The notes beneath the pieces were generated by a model, which worked only from the letters and a program-made list of their open reading frames with translations, was not told the origin of the DNA and ran no database searches. The position numbers and the translations under genes were made by a program. Below are positions 14,480 through 20,357 of a DNA stretch of 20,357 bases, piece after piece. Source of the stretch: [Eubacterium] saphenum (GTDB lineage Bacteria > Bacillota > Clostridia > Peptostreptococcales > Anaerovoracaceae). The stretch covers positions 1-20,357 of the forward strand of contig SFHC01000024.1 of assembly GCA_004555725.1 (NCBI GenBank), read 5' to 3'. Each line of letters starts with the position of its first letter. Position 1 is the first letter of the stretch.

Positions 14480-14973
14480 TTAAAGAAAGCTGAGCTGACT
14501 CATTCCTGCCGCCCGATGTTCCTTCATCTGCGGAAGCTCCTGATTCAATACATCAGCTGCTTCTTTCTGCCAGCCGAGCCAGCGGATCGCATCCCGCAGA
14601 TCCAGAACCAGCGGCATACGACCGTGAACATCCCGAACGGACGCATTTGCCTCCCGTGTAACGATCACGAACCGCAGGGACCCCCGGATCATCCGGAATA
14701 CCGCGCCCAGAAAAATCTCCGGCATTTTCTCCCATGTATAACTGACTTGTTCTTTCTGTGCTGTCCACTCATAGAATCCGGAAATCCCCAGATCATCGGA
14801 CTGCAGACCGTCCTTCCGCCGGAACAGTACAGCACCGGGACATTCATACCGGGAACAATGTCGGTTTTCTCAGCATCACCGGGAAATAATCCCGAATCAG
14901 CCGTTCCGATTTCCGGAAACTGTTTTCTCAGATCATATAAGAGTTCCTGATTTATAAAGTATTTTCCGCACAT
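14480..14973 (-). pseudogene. yedK: SRAP (YedK/HMCES) gene with internal deletion and frameshift
   Basis: SRAP proteins bind abasic sites in single-stranded DNA through Cys2. The start is intact: GGGAG before the ATG at 14973, then MCGKYF with Cys2, up to CSPMIWGFP (to about 14780). The other half is in another frame: ISGFYEWTAQKEQVSYTWEK, then RFVIVTREANASVRDVHGRMPLVL to the stop at 14480. WGFP and GFYEW normally lie some 35-45 residues apart, with the conserved Asn of the N-A-R-x-E motif between them; here they overlap. At 14778-14785 the eight bases ATTTCCGG (minus) serve both motifs, which is what a deletion between two short direct repeats would leave. Cys2, the Glu of GFYEW and the His of VHGRMP survive but cannot be in one protein, so the gene is dead unless the assembly is wrong. 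Confidence 0.82.
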
Positions 14974-14985
14974 GATACTCCCTGC

Positions 14986-15069
14986 TTACTCAATTCCGAA
15001 ACGGTCCAGATGAATTGTTTCTGTGGCTGTTTTCTCCCGGAAAGCCTGATCATGTTCTACGAACAGCAT
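14986..15069 (-). pseudogene. 3' remnant of an ABC-F-type ATPase gene
   Basis: The frame ending at the TAA at 14988-14986 reads MLFVEHDQAFREKTATETIHLD and five more residues. L-F-V-E-H-D-x-A-F followed by A-T-x-x-I-x-L is the segment after Walker B, with the switch histidine, near the C-terminus of ABC-F ATPases of the Lsa/CplR group that protect ribosomes from antibiotics. Nothing upstream in this frame resembles an ABC domain: it runs into the last codons of the GNAT-glutaredoxin gene. The likely history is a deletion that joined the two. No ribosome binding site precedes it. The assignment rests on about 25 residues. Confidence 0.5.
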
Positions 15070-15668
15070 CAGCAGCCGGAACCGTCCAGGCTGCAGGCTG
15101 CTCCGGCGGCTGCGGCAGCTTCTTCCTGCGGCCGGGAACGCAGTCCCGCCTCTTCCGGAACCAGCGTTACACCGCCGTCTTCCATAACAAAGCAAGGAAT
15201 TCCTATGCTTCCGTTTTTCTTTACTTCGTCAAATACCGAGTCTGCATCGCGAAGACGGAGAAAGGCCTTCAGATTTTTCACGTGTTCGCCGATGTCGATG
15301 AATTTAAATGCCGGATTCCCTTCTGCCTGCTCCTCTACATAGGTACAGTCCGGGCAGGTTTTCATGCTGTATACAGTGATAATGGAAGTGTCTTCCATGG
15401 CCTTGTATTCCGGATTTTTCTCAAACATATACGCGGCAAACGGACAAAACGGTTTTACCTTGACCCCGGCAGTTTTTGCCGCGTCCATCACGCAGTCTAC
15501 CAGTTTTCCGGCAATTCCCTGCCCGTTATACGCGATATCTGTTGCTGTGTGGCGAATAATCCAGAACGCTTTCTGGACTGCTGCGACGCAGGTTCCTACA
15601 CATTTATCGCCGTCATAGGCAGCGGCCCTATGCTGATCTTTCTCAAAAACAATTCTTACTTCTCCCAT
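15069..15668 (-). CDS. Fusion of a GNAT-like acetyltransferase domain and a glutaredoxin-like domain
   Basis: 199 residues. Residues about 1-92 match the small YjdJ-type N-acetyltransferase fold (Acetyltransf_CG): IIRHTATDIAYNGQGIAGKLVDCVMDAAKTAG, acetyl-CoA loop N-G-Q-G-I-A-G-K, then KPFCPFAAYMFEKNPEYK. Residues 96-199 are a glutaredoxin-like domain: IITVYSMKTCPDCTYVEEQ with redox pair C105-P-D-C108, the cis-proline loop GIPCF (156-160), and a C-terminal tail ACSLDGSGC with two more cysteines. In related bacteria I know these as separate small proteins, so this is a single-chain fusion joined by Glu-Asp-Thr-Ser. Cytoplasmic; it probably reduces disulfides or persulfides, with a CoA-dependent step proposed only from the fold. 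An AGGAGAAGG site precedes the ATG at 15668. Confidence 0.8.
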   Translation of the reverse strand: MGEVRIVFEKDQHRAAAYDGDKCVGTCVAAVQKAFWIIRHTATDIAYNGQGIAGKLVDCVMDAAKTAGVKVKPFCPFAAYMFEKNPEYKAMEDTSIITVYSMKTCPDCTYVEEQAEGNPAFKFIDIGEHVKNLKAFLRLRDADSVFDEVKKNGSIGIPCFVMEDGGVTLVPEEAGLRSRPQEEAAAAAGAACSLDGSGC

Positions 15669-15735
15669 AGTCCTTCTCCTGAAGCGGTCACCCGCATATT
15701 CTTTACTTTATTTTTACGGTACTATAATACCCCGT

Positions 15736-16548
15736 TTACAGATTATTATTCTGCAGCTCCATGTACAGACGCGTAAATCGCATCGCAATATCTCTTTCCT
15801 CGCGGTCCAGTTTTCCAAAGGCCGCCAGCTTCAGTGTCTCCGGCATACCGAAGAACGGCTCTGCAATCGCCCCTGCCATGCAGGCGATGGTATCACTGTC
15901 ACCGCCTAAAGACACCGCTTTCCGTATCACGTCTTCATAACTGTTGCCTTCCAGGAATGCGATGATGGCCTCCGGAACGGATTTCTGGCAGATTTCATAG
16001 AACGCGTATCCCGGACGGATTTCATCCAGAGTCCGGTCCAGATCATAGCCAAATGAATCCGTTACATATTTGCAAATATACTTTTTGTCGCAGACAGTGC
16101 GAGCAAGAAAGATACACGCCGCGATGGCCTGAGCACCCTTGATTCCCTCTGGATGATTGTGTGTCACATCCGCGGTAATTTCCGCCGCATGCAGTGTCTC
16201 TTCCAGAGTAGGATACAGCCAGCCCGCCGCAGAAGCACGCATTGCGCTGCCATTTCCATAGCTGTTATAGGGCTTTGGATCAGGCTCGCTCAGCCACTGC
16301 AGAAAATGTCCGCCGTACCCGGCATCTGGATGTTTTCTGCCAAGCCGCTGCATATTCGCTACGATCGCTTTACGAACGGTGCCATCCGGTTCGCCGTAAT
16401 GATCGGTCAGCGCCTCCGCAACCGCAAGCGTCATATATGAATCGTCCGTCGGCCTGGATTCCTCACAGAGCAGCGGAAAGTCATAGTCATGTGTATTATC
16501 AAACTCATAAACAGAACCAGCAATATCACCAAAAATTGCGCCCAGCAT
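15736..16548 (-). CDS. ADP-ribosylglycohydrolase (DraG-like) family protein
   Basis: 270 residues from the ATG at 16548, 9 bases after AAAGGAGG; the frame goes on to a TTG at 16569, but that part is the ribosome binding site. The two-magnesium site of the ADP-ribosylhydrolase (DraG/ARH) fold is visible: T34-D-D-S (helix with metal ligands, usually TDDT), N-G-S-A-M-R (100-105), and G-G-D-S-D-T (215-220). The N-terminal GAIFGDIAGS (3-12) and H-N-H-P-E-G (130-135) also fit. The family cleaves ADP-ribose from proteins, small molecules or nucleic acid; the substrate here is unknown. It is in the minus-strand run after the MBL-fold gene (81 bases) and before the GNAT-glutaredoxin gene (67 bases). 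No ADP-ribosyltransferase is in the window. Confidence 0.9.
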   Translation of the reverse strand: MLGAIFGDIAGSVYEFDNTHDYDFPLLCEESRPTDDSYMTLAVAEALTDHYGEPDGTVRKAIVANMQRLGRKHPDAGYGGHFLQWLSEPDPKPYNSYGNGSAMRASAAGWLYPTLEETLHAAEITADVTHNHPEGIKGAQAIAACIFLARTVCDKKYICKYVTDSFGYDLDRTLDEIRPGYAFYEICQKSVPEAIIAFLEGNSYEDVIRKAVSLGGDSDTIACMAGAIAEPFFGMPETLKLAAFGKLDREERDIAMRFTRLYMELQNNNL

Positions 16549-16629
16549 TACACGTTCCTCCTTTAACAAGAATTTATTATGGTAAATATATCGATATGAT
16601 CCGGCACATTTCTGTCTTCGCCATCCCGC

Positions 16630-17259
16630 TTACTGCAGCGGTTCCAGAGTAATCACTTCATCAGGGATATTCTCCGGATCAATTTCAATTTCCGTCTGCG
16701 GAAGACGATGTACATCCGGGATAATCTGCATGACGTCAGGAATCGTCTTCTGAACATCATACCCGCGTGCCCCTTCACGGAAATGCATCAGGATCTTCAG
16801 GCTCGGCGTTTTCAGCCTTGCAAGGATTTCTTTTGTCTGATCCGCATCAATCGTATAATATCCGGCACACGGCATCAGAAGAACATCCGCCTGCTGAAGT
16901 TTCTCATACTCCGATTCTGTTGGAATCCGCCCGAGATCACCCAGATGCGCAATCGTGAGCCCTCCCGCTTCAAGGAAGGTCATTCGGCACAGTCCCCTCT
17001 TCTGACCGTCCGCATCATCATGCGGAACAGTGAGGGACAAATAGTGAAATGGGCAAGACCGCCCCGTCAGATGAACCAGACCGGCTGCGTTATGGTCATG
17101 GTGATCATGCGAACAGAATACGGCGTCTGACTCGATATTCTTAGGAAGGGAATATCCCGGCACACTGCCGTCCTCATAAGGATCGAACACAGCCGATCCC
17201 TCCTCTGTTGTAATTTTAAAGCAGGAATGCCCGTAACATTTTATATTAACAATACTCAT
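16630..17259 (-). CDS. Metallo-beta-lactamase-fold hydrolase (UlaG/COG2220-like)
   Basis: 209 residues. The metal motif H51-D-H53-H-D55-H56 (CSHDHHDHN) is the standard HxHxDH of the fold; H105 and D108 (IAHLGDLG) and a late His (LMHFRE) complete the site. The short form that begins with a GHSCFKI strand (10-16) is typical of the UlaG/YtkL group, cytoplasmic phosphodiesterase- or lactonase-like enzymes, many with no known substrate. The start at 17259 follows GGAG by 11 bases. It lies 26 bases after the DUF1905 gene and is probably in that operon. Confidence 0.88.
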   Translation of the reverse strand: MSIVNIKCYGHSCFKITTEEGSAVFDPYEDGSVPGYSLPKNIESDAVFCSHDHHDHNAAGLVHLTGRSCPFHYLSLTVPHDDADGQKRGLCRMTFLEAGGLTIAHLGDLGRIPTESEYEKLQQADVLLMPCAGYYTIDADQTKEILARLKTPSLKILMHFREGARGYDVQKTIPDVMQIIPDVHRLPQTEIEIDPENIPDEVITLEPLQ

Positions 17260-17285
17260 TTTCTAAAATACTCCTCTCCGACCGG

Positions 17286-17573
17286 TTATATCTTTTCCCT
17301 TATTGTCACATCGACAGGGCTTCCCTCAGACAGTCCTAGTTTCTGTCGGATTGACTTCAGAACTCCGATGATATAGCAAATACTGCCGTCGGGATTTTTC
17401 AACCCCATATTCACAATACTGCCATCATAAGGGATTCCGTTAAAAGTGGCATGGACCTTTACCCGCCCTTTCCCGAACTCTTTACGGATATCGTAAGGGA
17501 AGGCCACATACGCGCCGCCTTTTCCCGGGATCAGATGCACTTTCCCGGTAAATTCATATACTTTCTCATTCAT
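17286..17573 (-). CDS. DUF1905 domain protein
   Basis: 95 residues, one complete DUF1905 domain: YEFTGKVHLIPGKGGAYVAFPYDI, then VKVHATFNGIPYDGSIVNMG and YIIGVLKSIRQKLGLSEGSPVDVTI. The domain is a small beta barrel; in many proteins it precedes a YdeI/OmdA region, which is absent here. The function is unknown. The start codon is 3 bases after the stop of the QueG-like gene, with only a weak purine-rich site (GAAGAGAAAAG), so translation is probably coupled to the gene before it. Confidence 0.87.
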   Translation of the reverse strand: MNEKVYEFTGKVHLIPGKGGAYVAFPYDIRKEFGKGRVKVHATFNGIPYDGSIVNMGLKNPDGSICYIIGVLKSIRQKLGLSEGSPVDVTIREKI

Positions 17574-17576
17574 AAT

Positions 17577-18443
17577 TTATCTGCTTTTCTCTTCACCCGG
17601 AATCCCGGATTCACAGGGTACTCCAGTCTGGCAATTTCCGCATCCGAAGCGCGGAGAATACAATTCTGCCGTTCTGGAAAGCCACGGGCCGCAGACTGTA
17701 TGATCTTTCCCGTTTTCCATTGTAATCGCATCCGCCGGGCAGCGGTGAATACACGCTCCGCACATGATACAGTAATCATAAATACCCGTATACGGGCGGG
17801 AATCAGGCTCAAGGGTATCCGAGAGGATCAGACTGGTAAACCGGCCGGCCATGCCGCGGCGAGTGATCAGACCTTTTGACAATCCGAACGTTCCCAGTCC
17901 GGCAGCATATGCAGCATGGCGCTCCGACCAGTTGCTGCCGTAGGTCTGCTCATTAATTTCCGGGAATCCGCTCATTCCCTTTCCGCCCTTAATCGCACGA
18001 AAACGCGGATCGATTCCCGGAGCACAGGCAGAAATTCCATGTCCCTGGAACATGTCCCGGAGCGCGCCTGCGAATTTGGCGATAAACGCCTGCCCCTCAA
18101 CCCTGCCAAGCAGCCAGAGCTGCGACGGGACTTTATCACTCACCCTATTGCTCTGCTTTACCGCATCAGAGAAAGGCAAAAATATGGAAACTACCGATTC
18201 CGCATTCGGCAGCCACTCTTCCGGGGCCATAAACCACGGCCCGATAACTTCCGGCTTCTTATATTCCCGGAACAGCGGATCATGGGCGGACGCAAAGCCA
18301 GCCAGTGGCTCATCAAACAACGGCACCCCAACCAGATCCGGATCTTCCGTCATCGATTCTGTAACATAATTTCCATCGGTATTATGAAAAACTGCATCAA
18401 TGTTCTGTTTAACAATTCCTTTATTCATGTCCTTTCCGCTCAT
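17577..18443 (-). CDS. QueG/reductive dehalogenase-like double 4Fe-4S cluster protein
   Basis: 288 residues from the ATG at 18443, which follows AGAGGTGA by 6 bases and lies about 20 bases after the predicted transcription start; the ATG at 18461 would be at the transcript's first bases. The centre (A-x-R-H-A-A-Y-A-A-G-L-G-T-F-G-L-S-K, about 173-190) resembles the AERAGLGWIGKN segment of epoxyqueuosine reductase and reductive dehalogenases. Two clusters follow: C225-x2-C228-x2-C231-x3-C235 (CIMCGACIHRCP) and C268-x2-C271-x5-C277 (CGNCQTGVPC). There is no Tat signal, so it is not a classical respiratory dehalogenase. At 288 residues it is shorter than QueG (about 380) and lacks the HEAT repeats, so a tRNA role is doubtful. 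It opens the operon. Confidence 0.8.
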   Translation of the reverse strand: MSGKDMNKGIVKQNIDAVFHNTDGNYVTESMTEDPDLVGVPLFDEPLAGFASAHDPLFREYKKPEVIGPWFMAPEEWLPNAESVVSIFLPFSDAVKQSNRVSDKVPSQLWLLGRVEGQAFIAKFAGALRDMFQGHGISACAPGIDPRFRAIKGGKGMSGFPEINEQTYGSNWSERHAAYAAGLGTFGLSKGLITRRGMAGRFTSLILSDTLEPDSRPYTGIYDYCIMCGACIHRCPADAITMENGKDHTVCGPWLSRTAELYSPRFGCGNCQTGVPCESGIPGEEKSR

Positions 18444-18470
18444 CATTCTCACCTCTTTCATGTCTGTTAA

Positions 18471-18498
18471 TCGATACAGCGAGGCCGCCTTGTGTCAA
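18471..18498 (-). promoter_or_regulatory. Promoter of the QueG-like/DUF1905/MBL operon
   Basis: On the minus strand a consensus TTGACA (18498-18493), a 16-base spacer and TATCGA (18476-18471). Transcription would begin near 18464, which leaves room for the AGAGGTGA site and the start at 18443. Confidence 0.5.
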
Positions 18499-18554
18499 AT
18501 CCTTCTGATATCTGATACCAGTATATCGCGGGTCCGCCCGCAATTCAAATCATC

Positions 18555-18589
18555 AAAAAACCGCTGCTTCCATAGAGAAAACAACGGTT
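18555..18589 (-). terminator. Rho-independent terminator after the FNT channel gene
   Basis: AACCGCTG (18559-18566) and CAACGGTT (18582-18589) pair over 8 bp with one G-U, with a 15-base loop. On the minus strand the stem runs into TTTTTTGATG. It is 18 bases after the stop at 18607. Confidence 0.82.
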
Positions 18590-18606
18590 AGTATGAGATT
18601 ACTGCT

Positions 18607-19377
18607 TTATGCAGAAACTTCGCTTCTTGATGAAAGCATATACGGAACAGAGACGAACAGAATGCCGCCGATCATATTTCCGATCGTCACCCAAAGCAGA
18701 TTGTATGCCGCTCCGGAGACAGAAACCGCAATCCCCGCCGGATCCAGCACTGCCGCAGAAAACAGGGTCATATTTGCCACACTGTGTTCAAAACCAGTTG
18801 TAATGAACGCCAGCAGGCACCAGAAAACCATGATCAGCTTTCCCGCGTCGCTCTTGCAGCGAAAGGCGCACCATACTGCCAGACAGACCAGAATATTACA
18901 CAGAATTCCCCTCATGATCAGCGGAATAATACCTGCAGACATCTTTCCAAACGCGGCCCCTGCCAGAAATTTTGCTGTCGCGTCCGCATTCAGTCCAGAC
19001 CAGTGGAATACCAGACCGAGAACCGCTGAACCGGCAAGATTTCCGACCCAGCACATCACCCATAAGAGCAGTGCATCAGCAAACCGGATTGTATGCCGGA
19101 ACAATCCTGAAGACATGACCAGAGTATTGCCGGTAAACAGTTCCGCACCCGCAACCACAACCAGGCTCAGCGCAATTCCGAATGTCAGGCCCATAGCCAG
19201 TTTGGTCGCCGGTGATCCGGCAAGCTGTCCGCCCACCGACATGATCAGCAGAACACCGAATCCGATATACATGCCTGCAAGCATCGACAAAACAAAATAT
19301 CCAAGGGGATTCCGTTTCAGATAAGCAATCTTTCCTTTAGCAGCATTGGCAGCCGCCGTATACTCTTCATTGAACAT
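18607..19377 (-). CDS. Formate/nitrite transporter (FNT) family channel, possibly hydrosulfide or nitrite type
   Basis: 256 residues; the second ATG (19377) is preferred because GCGGAGG is 5 bases before it, against 2 for the first. It has six hydrophobic membrane segments and the FNT hallmarks: AELFTGNTLVMSSGL (78-92), G-I-L-C-N-I-L-V-C-L-A-V-W (157-169) and T-G-F-E-H-S-V-A-N-M (194-203) with the central pore histidine H198. FNT proteins are pentameric channels for formate, nitrite, lactate or hydrosulfide. In Clostridioides difficile, the FNT member that passes hydrosulfide is encoded with asrABC, so this one could serve the asr pathway here too, although it is 8 kb away. The exact anion cannot be told from the sequence. 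It is a single gene between two terminators. Confidence 0.88.
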   Translation of the reverse strand: MFNEEYTAAANAAKGKIAYLKRNPLGYFVLSMLAGMYIGFGVLLIMSVGGQLAGSPATKLAMGLTFGIALSLVVVAGAELFTGNTLVMSSGLFRHTIRFADALLLWVMCWVGNLAGSAVLGLVFHWSGLNADATAKFLAGAAFGKMSAGIIPLIMRGILCNILVCLAVWCAFRCKSDAGKLIMVFWCLLAFITTGFEHSVANMTLFSAAVLDPAGIAVSVSGAAYNLLWVTIGNMIGGILFVSVPYMLSSRSEVSA

Positions 19378-19430
19378 CATTACCTCCGCATATAATCTGA
19401 AAATTGCGACTGTACCTTTCCGTATGAACG

Positions 19431-19476
19431 AAAAAAGGATAAGGAGCCGCCTGCTTTCTTTACAAAGAGCAAGCGG
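19431..19476 (-). terminator. Terminator-like hairpin upstream of the FNT gene
   Basis: CCGCCTGCT (19447-19455) and AGCAAGCGG (19468-19476) pair over 9 bp (one G-U as minus-strand RNA) and are followed on the minus strand by CTCCTTATCCTTTTTTC. It ends the truncated gene at 19562, or, if the FNT promoter lies above it, could act as an attenuator. I found no convincing promoter for FNT on either side. Confidence 0.55.
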
Positions 19477-19561
19477 ACGGTAATGTATGCAAAATCAAAC
19501 AACTTATTCTCTGATGACATCAGTATAAGCGATGACGGATTCAACTGCAAGAAGATTTTCG

Positions 19562-20272
19562 CTACTGGTTTACTTTCAGGAGAACCACACCGCTGGTGTA
19601 CGTCTGCGGTCTCGAAATCCGGATATACATGGTGCATGGCTTGTAGATAGAATATTTCAGATAACGGGAATGACCGTCATCGTTATATGAACGGTTGATC
19701 AAAATTGACTGATTATTCTTCAGAACACCACCTGCAACCGTGCAGCGCACATACATGGAATTATCCACAAGGCCCTGAACCAGGATCTTGCAGGTCCCCT
19801 TTTTCAACCGGACTTTCATCCAGCGAGATGAACTGCTTCCCGCAGGCAGAACGGCTGAGTATACCTTATTGCGCTTAACCGCCGCCGCCTTTGACTGAGA
19901 AGATCCGGAACGATTGCCATATGCGATGTTAACGAACTCGGTGCCATAGTAATTTACACCTTCGCCGGAAGTCACCCGTGAAATCTTCACGCGGTAAGTC
20001 GTTCCCTGGCGTGCTCCAAAATAGAGAACTTTCTTATACGCTGCCGCGCTGCTCAGGGAGCTGACATCCAGCGGACGGGAAATCTGTTTCCCAGAAGATG
20101 AATACACCGTGACTGTTCCGTCGTCAATGTTGGAAAATCCAGCTGCAAGCAATCCGGTTACCTTCGCCTTCAGAACGAACGTAGTCTCTGTCTGACTGCT
20201 GGAATTCATCACCGCGTATCCGGTGTTCAGTGAAGCGCGGACCGTTGAACCTGCATGAACGAGGGTGTAAAA
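19562..20272 (-). pseudogene. Secreted-type beta-rich protein gene lacking its 5' end
   Basis: The frame is open from 20272 to the stop at 19562, about 236 codons. There is a GTG-ATG pair at 20212-20207 without any ribosome binding site, and clear protein-like sequence lies above it (TLVHAGSTVRASLNTGYAV). An in-frame TAA at 20275-20273 closes it, with no start codon or signal peptide. The protein is rich in Ser, Thr, Val, Tyr and Lys with alternating beta pattern (GTVTVYSSSGKQ, YRVKISRVTSGEG, MKVRLKKGTCKILVQG, YIRISRPQTYTSGVVLLKVNQ), as in surface or pre-peptidase-type extracellular domains. I do not recognise a family. The upstream half was probably lost or separated by an event near 20273. 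Confidence 0.6.
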
Positions 20273-20274
20273 TT

Positions 20275-20335
20275 AAGTGTGTAAGTTACCGGTAACTAAT
20301 TTCAAACATGTAACTTACGCACTTTATCTTTTTCA
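20275..20335 (+). terminator. 15-bp hairpin at the break point of the truncated gene
   Basis: AAGTGTGTAAGTTAC (20275-20289) and GTAACTTACGCACTT (20310-20324) pair at all 15 positions with one G-U; the loop is 20 bases. The plus side is followed by TATCTTTTTC, the minus side by AATTTTAC. A second, exclusive palindrome GTTACCGGTAAC (20285-20296) uses part of the left arm. It could be a terminator for something outside the window or the end of an inserted element. Confidence 0.5.
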
Positions 20336-20357
20336 TAGAGTGCGGTATTGTAGAAAG

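Noticed and set aside
15015..15776. 253-codon plus-strand frame
   Set aside because: Antisense to the GNAT-glutaredoxin gene and spans two intergenic gaps; no binding site.
11031..20296. GTTACCGGTAAC at 20285-20296 as a second copy of the asr operator
   Set aside because: It has the half-sites in the opposite order (GTTAC then GTAAC) and with a two-base spacing, so it does not match GTAAC-N4-GTTAC.
1..20357. CRISPR array, tRNA, rRNA or integrase attachment sites
   Set aside because: No regularly spaced repeats, no cloverleaf with a CCA end and no rRNA-like stretch were found on reading; the only long inverted repeats are terminator-like.

Overview
The window looks like a piece of chromosome from an anaerobic, moderate-GC Firmicute of the class Clostridia, perhaps Lachnospiraceae or a relative. 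The evidence is the complete anaerobic sulfite reductase set (asrABC), several ferredoxin-type 4Fe-4S proteins, no aerobic respiratory genes, strong AGGAGG-type ribosome binding sites and simple hairpin-plus-T terminators. I see no rRNA, tRNA, CRISPR array, intact insertion sequence or phage gene. Species-level placement is inference.

Layout. Positions 1-226 (minus) hold the signal-peptide end of a secreted protein gene that runs off the window and is broken by an apparent frameshift. Positions 596-2325 (minus) are a membrane diguanylate cyclase followed by a YfcE-type phosphodiesterase. A DMT-family exporter (2607-3494, plus) converges on a large secreted von Willebrand A-domain surface protein (3627-6185, minus); both ends share a terminator region. 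The 490 bp upstream of the surface protein carry a good promoter, a palindrome and two tandem terminator-like hairpins.

The metabolic centre is 6677-10937 (minus): asrA-asrB-asrC, a strong terminator, then a Crp/Fnr-family regulator and a uracil-DNA-glycosylase-like protein. Upstream of asrA is an activator-type promoter: a good -10, no -35, and a palindrome GTAAC-ATAA-GTTAC with its centre about 42 bp before the predicted start. The simplest reading is that the linked Crp/Fnr protein switches on sulfite reduction from this site. A formate/nitrite-family channel (18607-19377) could move sulfite, nitrite or hydrosulfide and may belong to the same physiology.

Divergent from asr on the plus strand is a two-gene unit, an alpha/beta hydrolase and an isochorismatase-family hydrolase (11280-12687). 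From 18443 back to 12848 (minus) lies a long co-directional run: a QueG-like 4Fe-4S protein, a DUF1905 protein, a metallo-beta-lactamase-fold hydrolase, an ADP-ribosylglycohydrolase, a GNAT-glutaredoxin fusion, an M18 aminopeptidase and a 67-residue protein. Inside this run sit two decayed genes: the last 27 codons of what looks like an ABC-F ATPase, and an SRAP (YedK/HMCES) gene with an internal deletion. The right edge has a secreted-type protein gene that has lost its 5' end next to a 15-bp hairpin.

The observations most worth checking are the asr operator and its linked regulator, the GNAT-glutaredoxin fusion, the tandem hairpins before the surface protein, and the cluster of broken genes at 14.5-15.1 kb and at both window edges.
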